The position numbers were made by a program, and so were the translations under genes. 64,000 nt of DNA. Origin: Labrenzia sp. PHM005 (lineage in GTDB: Bacteria > Pseudomonadota > Alphaproteobacteria > Rhizobiales > Stappiaceae). The stretch covers positions 1,358,501-1,422,500 of the forward strand of contig NZ_CP041191.1 in assembly GCF_006517275.1 (NCBI RefSeq), given 5' to 3'. The notes below the pieces were generated by a model. The model was not told the origin of the DNA. It worked only from the letters and a program-made list of their open reading frames with translations, and did not search any database. Below, piece after piece: positions 44,633 to 54,599 of this stretch (the stretch's first letter is position 1; every line of letters starts with the position of its first letter).

Positions 44633-46822
44633 ATGTTGCATTTCCTCCAAAAACCTCTTGAAGCTCAAAAACCAAGCCGCCGGACATTCCTGAAAATGTC
44701 AGCGGGTGCTGTCGGTGGTCTGATCATCGCAGCCAAGATGCCAAACGCAGCGAAAGCCGCTGCCGATGCGGGTGAATTCGTTCAGCCGTTTGTGCACATC
44801 CGGCCGGACAACACGGTTGTTGTCTTGTCCAAGCACCTCGACAAGGGCCAAGGCACGGCAAACGGTCTGGCAACACTGGTTGCCGATGAACTCGACGCGT
44901 CTCATGAGCAAATTGTGCTGGAGCTGGCCCCGTCCAACCCGCAGCTTTATGCCAACAGCCTGTTCGGCGTTCAGGGCACAGGTGGCTCCACCGCCATGCC
45001 GAACGCCTTCATGCAGTACCGCCAGGCGGGTGCCGCTGCCAAGGCAATGGTTGTCTCCGCAGCTGCCAAGGAATGGGGCGTGCCGGCCGGTGAAATCACC
45101 GTTTCCGGCGGAGTTGTTTCCCACGCTTCCGGCAAATCGGCAACGCTCGGTGAGCTTGCAGGTTTGGCAGCAAACGAAGATGTTCCGGCTGAACCGGCCC
45201 TGAAAACACCGGACCAGTGGGTCTATATCGGCAAGTCTTTCCCGCGCAAGGACGTCAAGAACAAAACGGTTGGTGCGCCGAACACCTACACCATCGACTT
45301 CAATCGCGAGGGCATGCTCACGGCAACCGTTGCGCGTTCGCCGCGGTTTGGCGGCACGGTCAAGTCCTTCGATGCGACTGAAGCCAAGAAGGTCGCAGGT
45401 GTCGTCGATATCATCCAGATCCCGAATGGCGTTGCCGTGGTTGCAGAAAGCACCTGGCCGGCCATCAAGGCACGCGATCTTCTGGAGATCGAGTGGGACG
45501 ACAGTGCGGCTGAAACCCGCTCCACTGACGCAATGATGACCGAACTCAAGGACATGACCACCAAGCCGGGCCTCTCGGTGCGCGAAGACGGCGACGTCGA
45601 CGCTGCTTTGGACGCGTCGGCGAAGGTCATGGAAATCGACTACGATTTCCCGTTCCTTGCCCATGGTGCCATGGAGCCGCTGGATATTGTCGGCGAGTTC
45701 GATGGTGAAACGGCTCAGTTCTGGTTTGGCTCGCAAATCCCGACCATCGACCACAACGTTGCCTCCACCATCCTCGGCATTCCGTTCGAGAAGGTCAGCA
45801 TCAACACGTTGTGGGCTGGCGGATCCTTTGGACGCCGTGCGCAAGGGGATGCGCATCCTGTCTCGGAGATTTCCTTCCTATTGAAGGCTATGCGGGAAAC
45901 CGGCATGGACACTCGGCCGGTGAAGATCGTCTGGACCCGTGAGGACGATATGGGGGGTGGTTACTACCGCCCAATGTCGGCGCACAAAGTCAAAGTTGGC
46001 CTCGATGGCGATGGCAATGTCACGGCGGTGAAATACAATATTGCAGCCAAGTCCATCATCAAAGGCACTGCTTTTGAGCCGATGCTGATGCCGAATGGTG
46101 TGGATCACAACATGACCGAAGGGGCATCCGACACCACCTATTCGTTCCCGATGATGAACATGGATCAGGCATTCCAGGAAACACCGGTGCCGGTTCTGTG
46201 GTGGCGGTCCGTAGGGCACACCCACACGGCCTATGTCATGGAAACGGTTGTCGACCGGATCGCCATGGAAACCGGCAAGGATCCTGTGGCGCTGCGTCTT
46301 GAACTTCTGAAGGACGATCCGCGCAAGACGAACGTGTTGAAGCTGGCTGCTGAGAAGGCTGGTTGGGACACGCCGTTGCCGGAAGGCCGTCATCGTGGTG
46401 TCGCCGTTCACAAGTCTTTCGGGTCTTATGTGGCGGAAGTCGTCGAGATCTCCTTCCGCGAGGATGGAACAGTCAAGGTGGAAAAGGTCACGGCGGTCGT
46501 CGACTGCGGTGTGCCGGTCAACCCGGACAACATCCGTGCACAGGTTGAAGGCGGCATTGGCTATGGTCTCGGTGCGATCCTGCGCAACCAGGTGACGCTC
46601 TCGGACGGGTATGTCGAAGAGACAAACTTCGACACCTACGAGTCCCTGCGCATTTCCGACATGCCCGAAATCGAGGTGCATATCGTTGCCTCGACCGAAT
46701 CCCCGACCGGCATCGGTGAACCGGGAACACCGCCAATCGGTCCGGCTGTTGCCAATGCAATTGCGGCGGCGAAAGGTGAATGGGTCACCAGTTTGCCGCT
46801 GACCAAGGCCGGTTTGGTTTGA
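44633..46822 (+). CDS. iorB: Molybdopterin-binding large subunit (isoquinoline 1-oxidoreductase beta type)
   Basis: A 729-residue molybdenum hydroxylase subunit of the IorB/aldehyde dehydrogenase group. It has a Tat signal (SRRTFLKMSAG, twin Arg at 16-17), so the holoenzyme should be exported folded, together with the signal-less IorA. The molybdopterin loops GVQGTGGSTAMPNAF and GGSFGRRAQ, and the catalytic Glu region TGIGEPGTPPIGPA near the C-terminus, are visible. The substrate is unknown: N-heterocycles or aldehydes are usual. No cytochrome c subunit or XdhC-like maturation factor is adjacent. Confidence 0.9.
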   Translation: MLHFLQKPLEAQKPSRRTFLKMSAGAVGGLIIAAKMPNAAKAAADAGEFVQPFVHIRPDNTVVVLSKHLDKGQGTANGLATLVADELDASHEQIVLELAPSNPQLYANSLFGVQGTGGSTAMPNAFMQYRQAGAAAKAMVVSAAAKEWGVPAGEITVSGGVVSHASGKSATLGELAGLAANEDVPAEPALKTPDQWVYIGKSFPRKDVKNKTVGAPNTYTIDFNREGMLTATVARSPRFGGTVKSFDATEAKKVAGVVDIIQIPNGVAVVAESTWPAIKARDLLEIEWDDSAAETRSTDAMMTELKDMTTKPGLSVREDGDVDAALDASAKVMEIDYDFPFLAHGAMEPLDIVGEFDGETAQFWFGSQIPTIDHNVASTILGIPFEKVSINTLWAGGSFGRRAQGDAHPVSEISFLLKAMRETGMDTRPVKIVWTREDDMGGGYYRPMSAHKVKVGLDGDGNVTAVKYNIAAKSIIKGTAFEPMLMPNGVDHNMTEGASDTTYSFPMMNMDQAFQETPVPVLWWRSVGHTHTAYVMETVVDRIAMETGKDPVALRLELLKDDPRKTNVLKLAAEKAGWDTPLPEGRHRGVAVHKSFGSYVAEVVEISFREDGTVKVEKVTAVVDCGVPVNPDNIRAQVEGGIGYGLGAILRNQVTLSDGYVEETNFDTYESLRISDMPEIEVHIVASTESPTGIGEPGTPPIGPAVANAIAAAKGEWVTSLPLTKAGLV

Positions 46823-46853
46823 TTTAATCCAAACAGGTTCCAAGTAATGGAGG

Positions 46854-46877
46854 AGGCCGCTTTTGCGCGGCCTTTTT
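46854..46877 (+). terminator. Terminator after iorB
   Basis: AGGCCGC (46854-46860) pairs with GCGGCCT (46867-46873) over a six-base loop and runs into TTTTT. Confidence 0.85.
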
Positions 46878-46936
46878 CGTTACGACCTTGCGGTGTGTTT
46901 GCGGGCCTTTGAATCGCAGAATCGGGAGATGGGACC

Positions 46937-47425
46937 ATGTCAGAATCTGAAGAGCGCGAGGATGCGCCAAAGCCTTTGCATATTACTCCCTCGAGTATTC
47001 AAACTTTCGAGATACCAGATTTCATCACGTTTAGAATTTTGCTGTCTGGCAATCAGACGGATGGGACACTGGCGATTTTCGAAGATGATGTTCATCCTGG
47101 GCAAGGCCCTGCGCGCCATATCCATCGGGACCAGGACGAAACTTTCTTTTTTCTTGAGGGCGAGTTTGATGTCGAGATCGCGGGGGAGCGCCATCATATG
47201 AAACCGGGTGATGTCGGTTTTGTGCCTCGCGGGACTGTGCATGCTTTCAAAAATGTCGGATCCACCGTTGGAAAACTCAGATACATCTTGTCACCTGCCG
47301 GCACATTCGAAGAATTCATACCATCGATTCATGCGATCCTAACTGATGGTACGCAGAGCCAGGATGCAATCGCAGGCCTAGCCGGCAAACATGGGATGGA
47401 AATGGTCGGCCCACCACTTGAATGA
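46937..47425 (+). CDS. Cupin-domain protein
   Basis: A 162-residue single-domain cupin. Motif 1 is HIHRDQDETFFFLEGEF with metal ligands H61, H63 and E68, and motif 2 is PGDVGFVPRGTVHAF with H102. The four-ligand set is intact, so it should bind a divalent metal. It could be a small dioxygenase, isomerase or sugar-binding protein; the sequence does not decide. It is separated from iorB by a strong terminator, so probably independent. Confidence 0.85.
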   Translation: MSESEEREDAPKPLHITPSSIQTFEIPDFITFRILLSGNQTDGTLAIFEDDVHPGQGPARHIHRDQDETFFFLEGEFDVEIAGERHHMKPGDVGFVPRGTVHAFKNVGSTVGKLRYILSPAGTFEEFIPSIHAILTDGTQSQDAIAGLAGKHGMEMVGPPLE

Positions 47426-47798
47426 GTTTGGCAGCTTTGCTCAGGGGTTTGTCAGTTGCCGCGCCTTGGTGACGCGGACGGCGTGTAGATGTTCGGTTGG
47501 CTTTAGAAAGGTTGCTCAGGGATAAGCCGCCTTAGGGCAGCTTTTCATTCCTAGGTAATATTGACAGTATGCTACGTTAGAATTTTATAGGTTGATGTAA
47601 TAATTTCCATGCATCTTTAAATTGATTTAGCAGATATAGTAAAGAAATATATGATTATTTCGGTTGTTCTGCGAATTTTTTGGCATTCTAGGTTTTATTT
47701 ACTGGTAAAAAAATCTCGAAAATTAATTGTATTCTACAAATTAACTTAGTTGTAGCTCTTGCCTGCCTAGCTTTAAGCAAAGTTTTTGGTCCAGGCGA
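47426..47798. other. AT-rich intergenic stretch upstream of the chemoreceptor gene
   Basis: A 373-bp gap with no gene that I can support. From about 47560 to 47760 the sequence is strikingly AT-rich for this genome, with runs of A and T and possible promoter elements near the chemoreceptor gene. It looks like a regulated upstream region of the kind bound by MucR/Ros-type proteins; that is inference. Confidence 0.5.
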
Positions 47799-49940
47799 AT
47801 GATCATGAAAAATACCAAACTTAGTTTCCGGCTGCCGGCACTTATCGCGGGTTGTTCCGTTTTTGCGGCGATGGTCGTGGGGGCCTTGGCCTACTGGGTG
47901 AGCTCATCAAACATTGAGAATTTGGCAGAGACGCGTTTGACGGCGCTGGCAAAGGCGCGTTCTGGCGATTTGTCCCGATATCTCGATTCGATCGTGCAAG
48001 ATCTCGAAGTGACCGCGGGGAGCCCGTTCGTTAAGTCAGCAGTTGTCGAATTTGAAGAAGCCTGGAAGGGAGTTGAAGGCAATCCGCGCTCGGTATTGCA
48101 AGCAGCCTATATTCACGACAACCCGCATCCGCTCGGCGAAAAAGACGCTTTGATGAGTGCTGGGGATACTGTCTACGATCAGGTTCACGAAAAGTATCAT
48201 CCGTGGTTCCGCAAGATGCTGAAGACACGGGGCTACTACGATATTTTTCTTTTCTCTGAAGATGGCTCTTTGATCTACACCGTCTTCAAGGAGTTGGACT
48301 ACGCCACAAATCTGGTCAGTGACGAATATAAATCGACTGACTTGGGTAACGCTTTCCGTGCTGCAAAAAACAGCGGCCCAGGTGAAATCCACTTCTTCGA
48401 CTTCAAACCCTATGCCCCGAGTGCTGATGCACCGGCCAGTTTCATTTCTACGCCGCTGTATGAAGACGGCAAAAAACTGGGTGTGCTGGTCTTTCAAATG
48501 CCAATCGACAACATCAACGCCATCATGAGTGATGTTGCCGGATTGGGCGAAACGGGAGAAGCCATCCTCGTTGGTGCCGACAAGATGTTCCGCAATGATT
48601 CGGCGAAGACGCCGGACGAAAACGACATTCTGAATGCAAGACTTGATGGCGCTGTGGTGGAAGCTGCGTTGAACGGACAGGAAACCGTCGGCGTGTTGAA
48701 AGAGTACCGCGGGATGGATTTTGTTGCAGCGGCTGTGCCTCTTCAGTTTCACGGCGCAAATCTTGCCGTCATTGCCGCCGAAGGCCATGACGAGATATTG
48801 CAGCCGGTCGCCAACTTGCGGAATCAAATCGCAATCATTTGCTTCGGTATCTTTTTGGTCATGACTGGGGCCGGCTGGTGGGCAGCCCGCTCCGTCGTCA
48901 AGCCGATCAAAAACCTGGTCTCCAGTGCGGTCAAACTGGCGGGTGGTGATGTCAGCGTGAATTTCGCTGAAGCAAGCCGGTCGGATGAAATTGGAGAAAT
49001 CGCAACCGCGATTGCCGGGTTCCGTGACGGGGTGGCGGAACAAGCGAGGCTAGCGGAGCTGCAAAAAGAAGAAGAGCGGTCGCGGATCGAACGCCAGCAA
49101 CGGGTTGACGAATTGATTGCAGGATTCCGGTCGCAATCGACTGAAATGTTGGATGATGTCGGCCATGCCATGGAAGGTATGAAGGAAAATGCAGCGTCCA
49201 TGATGGCAACTGCGACAGAGGCTGCCGGCGAAGTAAACAGCGCGGCCGCCGGTACAACGCAAGCGTCGGGCAATGTGCAGCTTGTTGCGGCAGCCACGGA
49301 AGAGTTGTCATCGTCGATCTCTGAAATTGGGGAGCGGGTCGAAGAAACCTCTAAGGTGATCGAAACGGCCACACGGCAAACCCACGAAAGCACCGATAAG
49401 ATGGAGAAACTTTCCACTGGGTCAGCGCGCATTGGTGAGGTGATTGTTTTGATCCAAGCAATCGCAGAACAAACAAACCTGCTCGCGCTAAATGCGACGA
49501 TTGAGGCCGCCCGAGCTGGTGAAGCCGGCAAGGGATTTGCGGTTGTTGCCGCTGAGGTCAAGGAACTGGCGACACAAACATCCAAGGCAACCGAGGAAAT
49601 CTCTACACAGATCGCGGATATTCAGGCTGCGACCGAAGAAGCTGTGGCTTCGATCGAGGAAATCTCCAGCGTCATGGTGCAGGCAAACGAAAACACCACG
49701 TCAATTGCAGCTGCGGTCCAAGAGCAGGACGCTGCAACTGGCGAAATCAGCCGCAGTGCGGCTGAAGCCTCCACTGGGACATCGGCAGCCAGTGACAATA
49801 TGGCCAATGTCAGCAACGCTGTTGAAACAACGTCTCAATCTGCTGGCGCTGTTGATCAGGCTGCGCTGGACGCAAGTGCCAAGTTGGCGGACTTAAACAA
49901 GGCTGTTGCGACTTTCCTTGAGGAAGTGATGGCCGCCTAA
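47799..49940 (+). CDS. Methyl-accepting chemotaxis protein
   Basis: A 713-residue chemoreceptor. A transmembrane helix (about 12-32) is followed by a periplasmic sensing domain of about 310 residues that looks like a Cache domain ([39 protein letters not shown]), a second membrane helix (about 345-367), a HAMP domain and the cytoplasmic signalling coiled coil. The hairpin tip that binds CheA/CheW reads [18 protein letters not shown] from about residue 557. It has no CheR-binding pentapeptide at the C-terminus. No other chemotaxis gene is nearby. Confidence 0.93.
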   Translation: MIMKNTKLSFRLPALIAGCSVFAAMVVGALAYWVSSSNIENLAETRLTALAKARSGDLSRYLDSIVQDLEVTAGSPFVKSAVVEFEEAWKGVEGNPRSVLQAAYIHDNPHPLGEKDALMSAGDTVYDQVHEKYHPWFRKMLKTRGYYDIFLFSEDGSLIYTVFKELDYATNLVSDEYKSTDLGNAFRAAKNSGPGEIHFFDFKPYAPSADAPASFISTPLYEDGKKLGVLVFQMPIDNINAIMSDVAGLGETGEAILVGADKMFRNDSAKTPDENDILNARLDGAVVEAALNGQETVGVLKEYRGMDFVAAAVPLQFHGANLAVIAAEGHDEILQPVANLRNQIAIICFGIFLVMTGAGWWAARSVVKPIKNLVSSAVKLAGGDVSVNFAEASRSDEIGEIATAIAGFRDGVAEQARLAELQKEEERSRIERQQRVDELIAGFRSQSTEMLDDVGHAMEGMKENAASMMATATEAAGEVNSAAAGTTQASGNVQLVAAATEELSSSISEIGERVEETSKVIETATRQTHESTDKMEKLSTGSARIGEVIVLIQAIAEQTNLLALNATIEAARAGEAGKGFAVVAAEVKELATQTSKATEEISTQIADIQAATEEAVASIEEISSVMVQANENTTSIAAAVQEQDAATGEISRSAAEASTGTSAASDNMANVSNAVETTSQSAGAVDQAALDASAKLADLNKAVATFLEEVMAA

Positions 49941-49985
49941 GGGCCTTGCTGCCTACGCAAAGGGCTGAACCTTTTGAACTTGAAG

Positions 49986-50011
49986 AAGCCGTCCTCGTGG
50001 CGGCTTTTTTG
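49986..50011 (+). terminator. Terminator after the chemoreceptor gene
   Basis: AAGCCG (49986-49991) and CGGCTT (50001-50006), extended by CC/GG inside, are followed by TTTT. It lies between convergent genes. Confidence 0.75.
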
Positions 50012-50028
50012 TTGGTTTAGGGGCCGCT

Positions 50029-51015
50029 TTAATCCATAGCGATCCCGAACCGCTGCCGGTAGGCGTTCGGTGCAAGCCCTGTCAGACGCTGAAAAACCTT
50101 CCGGAATGCGGCCGGATCGGAATAACCGACCTCCCAGGTGATCTGATCGACGGTTTTTCCGGTCAGTTCCAATATCTCGCGCGCCTTCGAAATCCGGACG
50201 TTTTGAACATATTCTGTTGGCTTGAGCCCAGTTGCTTTTGAAAACCGGCGCAGGAATGTCCGGCCTCCCATTCCGGCAAGGTTTGCGAGATCGGTAAGGT
50301 TGTGTGCTTCGGCGACGTGCGCATGAATGTGATGCTGAACCTGGAGCACCGATTCATCTCCATGATGGAACTTCGGGATGAATTGACGAAAGGGCCGCTG
50401 CAGCTGACGCGGTGGATCGATCAGGAGAAAGCGGGCCGTTGCCAGCATCGCGCTTGGGCCCATCAGGCGCTCAACCAGGGTCAGGCCAAGATCGGTCCAT
50501 GCAAGAATACCACCCGCTGTGATTATATCGCCGTCATCTAAAACCATGTGCTGGTCCGCAACATCGATCTGCGGGAATTTTGAAGACAGCGCCTGCGCAA
50601 AAGCCCAATGGGTGGTGACCGTACGACCATCAATCAGGCCGCTTTCTGCCAGCACAAAGGCGCCCGCGCAAACCGAACAGATGCGGCTGCCCCTGCCGTG
50701 CTGGTCTTTCAGCCATTTTCCAGCCTCCGGCATTGACTGCATCTTATCCGGCATGGCGATGCTCGGCGGGACGATCACATAGTCCAATCGATGAGGGTTA
50801 TCCGGGTGGCTGTCCCACATGCATGTCACGCCAGTTTCCGTCTCATCTTCTTGCGGAACCCAGTGCGTCACGCGGATCCAGGGTTTTGGATCGTCGCCGA
50901 CCCATTCGCTGGCAATGCGAAACAAGTCTGTGAGACCGTGCACCGCGGCCAGCTGGCTTTCCGGATAAATCAGCAAGGCAATTTCCGCCAGACATCGATG
51001 CTGTTGTTTTGTCAC
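50029..51015 (-). CDS. GlxA-family transcriptional regulator (DJ-1/PfpI + AraC)
   Basis: A 328-residue regulator. The N-terminal DJ-1/PfpI-type domain (about 8-180) includes SRICSVCAGAFVLAESGL with the nucleophile-elbow Cys, and the C-terminal AraC domain (about 225-325) has NLTDLANLAGMGGRTFLRRF and then VDQITWEVGYSDPAAFRKVFQ. The GTG start at 51015 has GAGG five bases ahead. GlxA-type regulators activate catabolic or detoxifying genes. It is divergent from the alpha/beta hydrolase gene and the shared region has repeated AATACCAAAA motifs. Confidence 0.9.
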   Translation of the reverse strand: MTKQQHRCLAEIALLIYPESQLAAVHGLTDLFRIASEWVGDDPKPWIRVTHWVPQEDETETGVTCMWDSHPDNPHRLDYVIVPPSIAMPDKMQSMPEAGKWLKDQHGRGSRICSVCAGAFVLAESGLIDGRTVTTHWAFAQALSSKFPQIDVADQHMVLDDGDIITAGGILAWTDLGLTLVERLMGPSAMLATARFLLIDPPRQLQRPFRQFIPKFHHGDESVLQVQHHIHAHVAEAHNLTDLANLAGMGGRTFLRRFSKATGLKPTEYVQNVRISKAREILELTGKTVDQITWEVGYSDPAAFRKVFQRLTGLAPNAYRQRFGIAMD

Positions 51016-51339
51016 TTATGCCTCGACTGATGTCATTTCCGCCAATTCTGATCGTATCGCTCAGCGTCTATCTCTGTCCATGTCGAAACAGTCACACGGT
51101 CAATTTGGGAGCAAGGCAATGCCCCGGACAGCAAGTTAAAGAGCTCTATTGAAAATACCAAAATAGAACCAGATATTCTCGATACGTAGAATATGTGAAT
51201 ACCAAAAAGCATAATTGGTCATATTTTCGTTAAGAAATCGGTCAATTTTGAAGAGAGTAGACAATTGGTATTTAATAGGTATTGTCGCGCTTCTCGTGAC
51301 AAGGCCACGTACTCCAAGAAACGACAGAGGCCAATAACA
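51016..51339. promoter_or_regulatory. Divergent control region with repeated AATACCAAAA motifs
   Basis: A 324-bp intergenic stretch without a gene. It is AT-rich at 51150-51290. AATACCAAAA occurs at 51154-51163 and again at 51198-51207 in the same orientation, 44 bp apart (about four helical turns), with a related inverted TTGGTATT at 51265-51272. Direct repeats on one DNA face suit an AraC/GlxA-type activator. Confidence 0.45.
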
Positions 51340-52302
51340 ATGAACAATCTCAAGGGACCAAATCCGAATAGGCGGCATGTGCTGCAAACCGGCGGTGCGC
51401 TTCTGGCAGTGGCTGTTGTGCCAGGCCTGACTGCAGCACACGCGCAATCGAATAAAACAGGAGACTTGAAAATGGCGACGTTCACGACAACCGATGGGAC
51501 TGAAATCTTCTACAAGGATTGGGGACCCAAGGACGCTCAACCGATTGTTTTCCATCATGGCTGGCCGCTCAGTGGGGACGATTGGGACAATCAGATGCTG
51601 TTCTTTTTGAGTAAAGGCTACCGTGTGATTGCCCATGATCGCCGCGGCCATGGCCGCTCGGAGCAGACCGACAAAGGTCACGACATGGACACCTATGCCT
51701 CCGATGTCGCTGAGCTCGTTCGGGAACTGGATCTGAAAAACGCGGTCCACATCGGCCATTCGACCGGTGGTGGAGAAGCGGCCCGCTATGTGGCCCGAGC
51801 GGAACCAGGCCGCGTGGCCAAAGCCGCTCTTCTGGGTGCAATCCCGCCGCTGATGGTGAAAACGGAGAACAATCCGGATGGCATTCCGCTGGAAGTCTTC
51901 GACGGACTGCGGGCAGCGCTCGCAAATAACCGTGCGCAGTTCTTTTTAGATGTTCCGTCTGGCCCGTTTTATGGCTTCAACCGGGAAGGTGCTGAGATAA
52001 GCCAGGGCCTCATCCAGAATTGGTGGCGCCAGGGCATGATGGGCAGCGCGTCTGCGCATTACCAGTGCATCGCGGTGTTTTCTGAAACCGACCAGACGGA
52101 AGATCTGAAGGCCATTGATGTCCCGGTCTTGGTGCTGCACGGCGATGATGATCAAGTGGTTCCCATCGCCAATTCAGCGGATAAGGCGATCAAGCTTCTG
52201 AAAAACGGTACTCAGAAAACCTATGCGGGCCTGTCCCACGGGTTCTTTGCCACGCATCCGGACCTGGTGAATGCCGATTTGCTGGCTTTTGTCGAAAGCT
52301 AA
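51340..52302 (+). CDS. Alpha/beta hydrolase, non-haem chloroperoxidase/arylesterase-like, with Tat signal
   Basis: A 320-residue hydrolase. The first 35 residues form a Tat-like signal (NRRHVLQTGGALLAVAVV, ending AHAQ). The core begins at an internal Met with TTTDGTEIFYKDWG and has the oxyanion HGWPLSG, the nucleophile elbow GHSTGGG (Ser), the acid in LHGDDDQVVP and the His in GLSHGFFATHP, the layout of cofactor-free chloroperoxidases and perhydrolases. The internal ATG 51472 has AGGAG eight bases ahead and would give a cytoplasmic form of the standard family length. Divergent from the GlxA regulator. Confidence 0.88.
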   Translation: MNNLKGPNPNRRHVLQTGGALLAVAVVPGLTAAHAQSNKTGDLKMATFTTTDGTEIFYKDWGPKDAQPIVFHHGWPLSGDDWDNQMLFFLSKGYRVIAHDRRGHGRSEQTDKGHDMDTYASDVAELVRELDLKNAVHIGHSTGGGEAARYVARAEPGRVAKAALLGAIPPLMVKTENNPDGIPLEVFDGLRAALANNRAQFFLDVPSGPFYGFNREGAEISQGLIQNWWRQGMMGSASAHYQCIAVFSETDQTEDLKAIDVPVLVLHGDDDQVVPIANSADKAIKLLKNGTQKTYAGLSHGFFATHPDLVNADLLAFVES

Positions 52303-52310
52303 ATGTTGAC

Positions 52311-52335
52311 CGTGGGGTTCCAATGGAGCCCCACG
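52311..52335. terminator. Hairpin between convergent hydrolase and rlmN genes
   Basis: CGTGGGG (52311-52317) and CCCCACG (52329-52335) pair perfectly, with TCC/GGA extending the stem inside. The T tract on the right is weak, so termination is probable but not certain. Confidence 0.5.
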
Positions 52336-52413
52336 TCACTTTCATAGGCCTGTACTGAGGGCTTATCCTGGAGCAAAAACAGTTGCTGTTTTCAGTGCCC
52401 TTGCTCTGACCAC

Positions 52414-53652
52414 TTAATAAACGGCAGCCTTTTTCGCCTGCAGAGCTTCCCGGTCCTTCTTGCGCATGCGTTCGGACGCTGATTTCAGCTGGCCGCAGGC
52501 GGCAAAAATATCGCGGCCGCGTGGGGTGCGGATCGGCGAGGCATAGCCGGCCCGGTTGACGATATCGGCAAACTCTTCAATCCGTTCCCAGTCTGAACAC
52601 GCATACTGCGAGCCCGGCCAAGGATTGAACGGGATCAAATTGATTTTCGCCGGAATGCCTTTCAAGAGCCGCACCAGTTCGAGCGCATCCTGATTGCTGT
52701 CGTTGATATCCTTCAGCATCACATATTCAAATGTGATGCGTTTGGCGTTCGACAGGCCGGGATAGTTGCGGCAAGCATCGAGCAGGGCTTCGATGTTCCA
52801 CTTCTTGTTGATCGGCACCAGGATATCCCGGTCGTCATCGCGCACCGCATGCAGCGAAATCGCCAGCATGCAGCCGATTTCATCGCCTGTGCGGAAGATT
52901 TCCGGCACAACGCCAGAGGTCGAAAGGGTGATCCGCCGTTTGGACAACGATAGCCCGTCGCCGTCCGAGGCAATCAAAAGCGCCTTTTTGACGTTCTCAA
53001 AGTTATAGAGCGGTTCGCCCATTCCCATCATGACGATGTTGGTGACCAAGCGGCCTTCCGACGGCACAATCGCGCCTTGCGGTGTTTGGGCGTCGGGGAA
53101 ATCTCCGAGCCGGTCACGGGCGATCAGGATTTGCGACAGGATCTCTTCTGGTGTCAGGTTGCGCACCAGTTTTTGCGTGCCGGTGTGGCAGAAGGTGCAG
53201 GTGAGGGTACAGCCGACTTGCGAGGAAACGCAGAGTGTGCCCCGGCCTTCTTCCGGAATATAGACGGTTTCCACTTCCACCGGCCGGCCGGCGCCGCGCG
53301 GCGGGAACTGGAACAGCCACTTGCGGGTCCCGTCAACGGAAATCTGTTCGGAAACGATTTTCGGCCGGGCGATCGTGAAAGCGTCAGCAAGTTTGGCGCG
53401 CAGATCCTTTGCGATGTTGGTCATCTCGGAAAAATCCGAGACGCCGCGCACATAAAGCCAATGCCACAGCTGGGATGCGCGCATGCGCCACTGTTTTTGC
53501 GGCACACCAATGGTTCCGAGCGCTTCGCCGAGCTCGTCCCGGTTCAGACCGATCAAGGTCGATTTGCCGTCGTCCAATTGGGTGTCGTCCGCAATGCCTG
53601 CGATTGTCTGCGCGTTCGGATTGTCCCGCGCGATATCAAGCGTAACCGCCAT
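52414..53652 (-). CDS. rlmN: 23S rRNA (adenine(2503)-C(2))-methyltransferase RlmN
   Basis: A 412-residue radical SAM enzyme that methylates A2503 of 23S rRNA and A37 of some tRNAs. The cluster motif CxxxCxxC is [12 protein letters not shown] with C148, C152 and C155. The [12 protein letters not shown] segment and the late Cys in DIFAACGQL, which is the methyl-carrying residue region, are as in RlmN. The N-terminal extension of about 30 residues is usual in alphaproteobacteria. Confidence 0.95.
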   Translation of the reverse strand: MAVTLDIARDNPNAQTIAGIADDTQLDDGKSTLIGLNRDELGEALGTIGVPQKQWRMRASQLWHWLYVRGVSDFSEMTNIAKDLRAKLADAFTIARPKIVSEQISVDGTRKWLFQFPPRGAGRPVEVETVYIPEEGRGTLCVSSQVGCTLTCTFCHTGTQKLVRNLTPEEILSQILIARDRLGDFPDAQTPQGAIVPSEGRLVTNIVMMGMGEPLYNFENVKKALLIASDGDGLSLSKRRITLSTSGVVPEIFRTGDEIGCMLAISLHAVRDDDRDILVPINKKWNIEALLDACRNYPGLSNAKRITFEYVMLKDINDSNQDALELVRLLKGIPAKINLIPFNPWPGSQYACSDWERIEEFADIVNRAGYASPIRTPRGRDIFAACGQLKSASERMRKKDREALQAKKAAVY

Positions 53653-53839
53653 GTTGTGATCCGTTTTTTATCCGGCCACTTCTTAACCACGCTCGCCTCA
53701 GCGGCTGGTTTGCCGGGTCGCCTGTACCTGTCAGGGAAACTTTAAGTCACACCCAAAACCACAAAGCGCCCGGAAAATCAAGTTTTCCAGGCGCAGCGCT
53801 GGTATGCGCTCGATTTCGGAGTTGGAACGGCGAGAGCCG

Positions 53840-54355
53840 TTACTGGCAGGCTTGCGCGGCTGTATTGATCGCGGCGGTGACGCCGGAGAGCGAAAACTTA
53901 TAGGTCGTGCGCGTGCCGCGGCTGGATTCGCCATTTACAGACATTTCCCGGCCCGCCTTCATGGCAGCAACCAATTGAGCTTCGGTCGCCGCGTTCTCAA
54001 CCCAGGCACCATCGTTGTTGGTGAACAACGTGAAGGCCTTGCCATCGACATCAACCGACACGGAAGACTTATCCTTGAACGGATAACCAACCAGCAAGCT
54101 CGGCTCTGAGCTCACACCTTCCGCCGGGCGGGAGGTGACGAAAAAGAAGACGTCACCATGGTTCCTGTCGCCAGGCAGCATAGTTGTCGGTTTTGTCAGC
54201 GCGTAACAGACTTTACCGCTGCCGCTGGTCAGCGCATAGGACGCCCAGTCCTTGTGCTGCTTCAAAAGCGTTGGGGTCTGTGCGAAAGCCGCTGCACTCG
54301 AAACGGCTAAACCTGCTAAGGCCAGTACCAGCGTTTTTGCTTTCATGATCTCCAT
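53840..54355 (-). CDS. Invasion-associated locus B (IalB) family protein
   Basis: A 171-residue secreted protein with a signal peptide (hydrophobic residues about 8-24, ending AFAQT). The mature part has the IalB pattern: KDWASYAL, CYALTKPT, FFFVTSRP, VGYPFKDKS and WVENAATEAQLVAAMKAG. IalB was named in Bartonella for erythrocyte invasion; in free-living alphaproteobacteria the family is common and of unknown envelope function. ATG 54346 is an alternative start. It is next to, and divergent from, the ECF sigma factor gene. Confidence 0.88.
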   Translation of the reverse strand: MEIMKAKTLVLALAGLAVSSAAAFAQTPTLLKQHKDWASYALTSGSGKVCYALTKPTTMLPGDRNHGDVFFFVTSRPAEGVSSEPSLLVGYPFKDKSSVSVDVDGKAFTLFTNNDGAWVENAATEAQLVAAMKAGREMSVNGESSRGTRTTYKFSLSGVTAAINTAAQACQ

Positions 54356-54599
54356 ACCGTTTGGTTTGGGGTTCCAGTTAAATTTAATTCAATTACCGAC
54401 ACACATATAAAGGTTGCTTTAATGATAACTTAAAGCGAGTTACGAAAGGGTTGAAGCCCTTCGGCCGGTTTTGAGTGCATAACATTGTTTCTTGGCTGTC
54501 GCGGGAAAACTAGGCGACAGTGTGGCGATCTTGTTGTTCCCTCTTCCGAATTACGCCGAACCTGCTAAACAAGAAGAGTGCAGTGGAGTTCATCAACCT

